From contig NZ_JACHND010000001.1 of NCBI RefSeq assembly GCF_014205275.1, positions 7,378,001 through 7,442,000 on the forward strand: a stretch of DNA of 64,000 nucleotides, read 5' to 3'. The stretch comes from Sphaerisporangium siamense. GTDB lineage: Bacteria; Actinomycetota; Actinomycetes; Streptosporangiales; Streptosporangiaceae. Numbering within the stretch: position 1 is the first letter of the stretch; every line of letters begins with the position of its first letter. Positions 62,926 to 64,000 of this stretch are shown here, one piece after another. Position numbers and translations under genes: made by a program. The notes under the pieces were generated by a model that worked only from the letters and a program-made list of their open reading frames with translations, had not been told where the DNA came from and ran no database searches.

Positions 62926-62976
62926 TGGAACAGCGCTCCACTATGGAACAGTGCTCCATGTTGGAACGACGCTCCA
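62926..62976. promoter_or_regulatory. Three phased TetR operators
   Basis: TGGAACAGCGCTCCA (62926-62940), TGGAACAGTGCTCCA (62944-62958) and TGGAACGACGCTCCA (62962-62976) repeat every 18 bp. Each is a near-palindrome (TGGA...TCCA). They fill the divergent gap between the monooxygenase and tetR genes. Confidence 0.8.
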
Positions 62977-62995
62977 GATATGTCAAGATGGCGGC

Positions 62996-63796
62996 ATGGC
63001 CACGCGAACGCGCCAGTCACAGCGGCGCACAGACGCGCTCTCCCGTGAGCGCATCGTCGAGGCCGCCGTCGAGCTGCTCGACGCGGCCGGCGAGACCGGG
63101 CTGACGGTCCGGGCGCTGACCGAGCGCCTCGCCACCGGACCCGGGACGATCTACTGGCATGTGGGGAACAGGGGCGGGCTGCTCGACGCCGCGACCGACG
63201 CCGTCGTCGCCGCCGCTCTGGCCACCGAGCCCGCGGGAGCTCCGGACACGCCCCAGGACGAGATCCGCGCCGTCGCGCTCGGCCTGTTCGACGCGATCGC
63301 CGCACACCCGTGGCTCGCCACGCAGCTCGCCACGCAACTCTCCCGCAGCCCCTGGGGAGCGGTGACGCCGCGGATCTTCGAAAGCATCGGCCGGCGGGTC
63401 CAGGCCCTGGGCGTGCCCGAGGGCCACTGGTTCACGGCGACCTCGGCGCTGGTGCACTACATCCTCGGCGCCGCCGGCCAGAACGCCGCCAACGCCCGCG
63501 TCCTCGGGTCCGAAGCGGACCGCGCCGAGTTCCTCGACGCCGCGTCGAAGGCATGGGAAGAGCTCGATCCCGACGACTACCCGTTCATCCGGGCCGTCGC
63601 GGACCAGGTGCGCGAGCACGACGACCGCGAGCAGTTCCTCGGCGGGATCGATCTCATCCTGACCGGCGTCACCACCCTCCACCTGCCCGCCCACGACCCC
63701 GGCGAGCCAGGGCGCCGGCCGTCCCCGGAGATCAGGCCCGGCGCAGCCGGCGGATCGGGGACGTCAGCAGCAGGGCCGCGCAGACCGCGAAGCTGA
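62996..63796 (+). CDS. TetR-family regulator
   Basis: The protein has 266 residues. LTVRALTERLATGPGTIYWHV is the helix-turn-helix (TetR-type with GTIYWHV). The C-terminal domain is of the TetR_C type common in MFS and monooxygenase regulators. The last 22 codons overlap the 3' end of the convergent MFS gene by 65 bp and look like a low-complexity extension. The ATG is 19 bp after the third operator. Confidence 0.9.
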   Translation: MATRTRQSQRRTDALSRERIVEAAVELLDAAGETGLTVRALTERLATGPGTIYWHVGNRGGLLDAATDAVVAAALATEPAGAPDTPQDEIRAVALGLFDAIAAHPWLATQLATQLSRSPWGAVTPRIFESIGRRVQALGVPEGHWFTATSALVHYILGAAGQNAANARVLGSEADRAEFLDAASKAWEELDPDDYPFIRAVADQVREHDDREQFLGGIDLILTGVTTLHLPAHDPGEPGRRPSPEIRPGAAGGSGTSAAGPRRPRS

Positions 63797-64000
63797 CGCC
63801 GGCGGAGACCAGCAACAGGTCCCGGGGGGCGACAATCTCCGAGACCGGTCCCACCAGTGCCTGCCCGACGGCTATCCCGGACACCGATCCGGCGACCTCG
63901 TAGGCGGTGACCCGGTTGAGGACGTCGGGGGCGACCTGGGTCTGGACGCTCGTCGCCCACATCACCGACCAGAACGCCACGGCCATCCCGCCCAGCACGT
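63732..64000 (-). CDS. MFS transporter, C-terminal part (continues beyond the window)
   Basis: Only the last 89 or so residues are visible. They contain MLGGMAVAFWSVMWAT, QTQVAPDVLNRVTAYEVAGS and two or three hydrophobic helices, as in the last helices of an MFS drug-exporter-like protein. It is convergent with and overlaps tetR; its substrate is unknown. Confidence 0.8.
   Translation of the reverse strand, partial: VLGGMAVAFWSVMWATSVQTQVAPDVLNRVTAYEVAGSVSGIAVGQALVGPVSEIVAPRDLLLVSAGVSFAVCAALLLTSPIRRLRRA

Noticed and set aside
62926-62976. Three spaced palindromes as a mini CRISPR
   Set aside because: Units of 15 bp separated by 3 bp fit TetR operators between divergent genes, not CRISPR.

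Overview
The window is about 74% G+C with dense, frequently overlapping genes (ATGA/GTGA junctions), many GTG starts, TANNNT-type promoters and the families DUF3152, DUF397/DUF5753, FxSxx-COOH, Trypco and DUF6461. This points to a filamentous actinomycete, probably of the Streptosporangiales (Actinomadura/Nonomuraea/Microbispora-like). The genus cannot be fixed from this sequence. Housekeeping genes (glyS, recO, uppS, znuACB-zur, rocD-ddaH) alternate with accessory islands. I saw no tRNA, rRNA, CRISPR array or phage integrase.

Layout. 1-3450: a secreted DUF3152 metalloprotease-like protein (5' end outside the window), a peptidoglycan amidase and a DUF6461 protein. 3786-8171: a tightly coupled operon of unknown function encoding a membrane protein, a P-loop NTPase and a larger AAA-type NTPase. 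8221-9441: a cation/proton antiporter. 9621-17528: an FxSxx-COOH-type RiPP locus comprising a candidate precursor, FxsT (TIR-like, NB-ARC, TPR), a radical SAM/SPASM enzyme and a separate HExxH protein, plus an unknown gene behind fxsT. The precursor has a C-terminal extension, and the usual rSAM-HExxH fusion is split in two. 17518-25204: glyS, a monooxygenase-like protein, DUF6703, the zinc uptake operon znuACB-zur with a Zur-box promoter, a CGNR regulator, uppS and recO. 25474-31k: a CDP-alcohol phosphotransferase pair, then an AsnC regulator with ddaH-rocD for arginine/ornithine catabolism, then a PhoD-like phosphatase. 32278-36551: a MarR regulator, AmiC-like sensor, APC permease and acetamidase, read here as an amide-utilisation module. 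36760-40253: miscellaneous genes.

40532-52435 is the most conflict-system-like region. A Trypco1 (CU044_2847) protein is followed by a 2269-residue trypsin-NACHT-HEAT-repeat protein and a TetR regulator. Near-identical palindromes lie both in front of the tetR gene and upstream of the Trypco operon. Next comes a PP2C phosphatase - Ser/Thr kinase - vWA - zinc-finger/TM cassette. 52474-57034: a divergent TetR/MDR-reductase pair, two methyltransferases and a complete IS481-family element inserted at CTAG.

57059-64000: an alpha/beta hydrolase; the scar of a deleted DUF397 gene; an HExxH metallopeptidase-like protein coupled to a small membrane protein; an intact DUF397/HTH pair; a frame-disrupted DUF1877-like gene carrying a 10-bp tandem repeat (possible phase-variable locus) translationally coupled to a TetX-like FAD monooxygenase; three 18-bp-phased operators; a TetR regulator; and the 3' end of an MFS transporter.

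All family names rest on motif recognition by eye. No database search was run.
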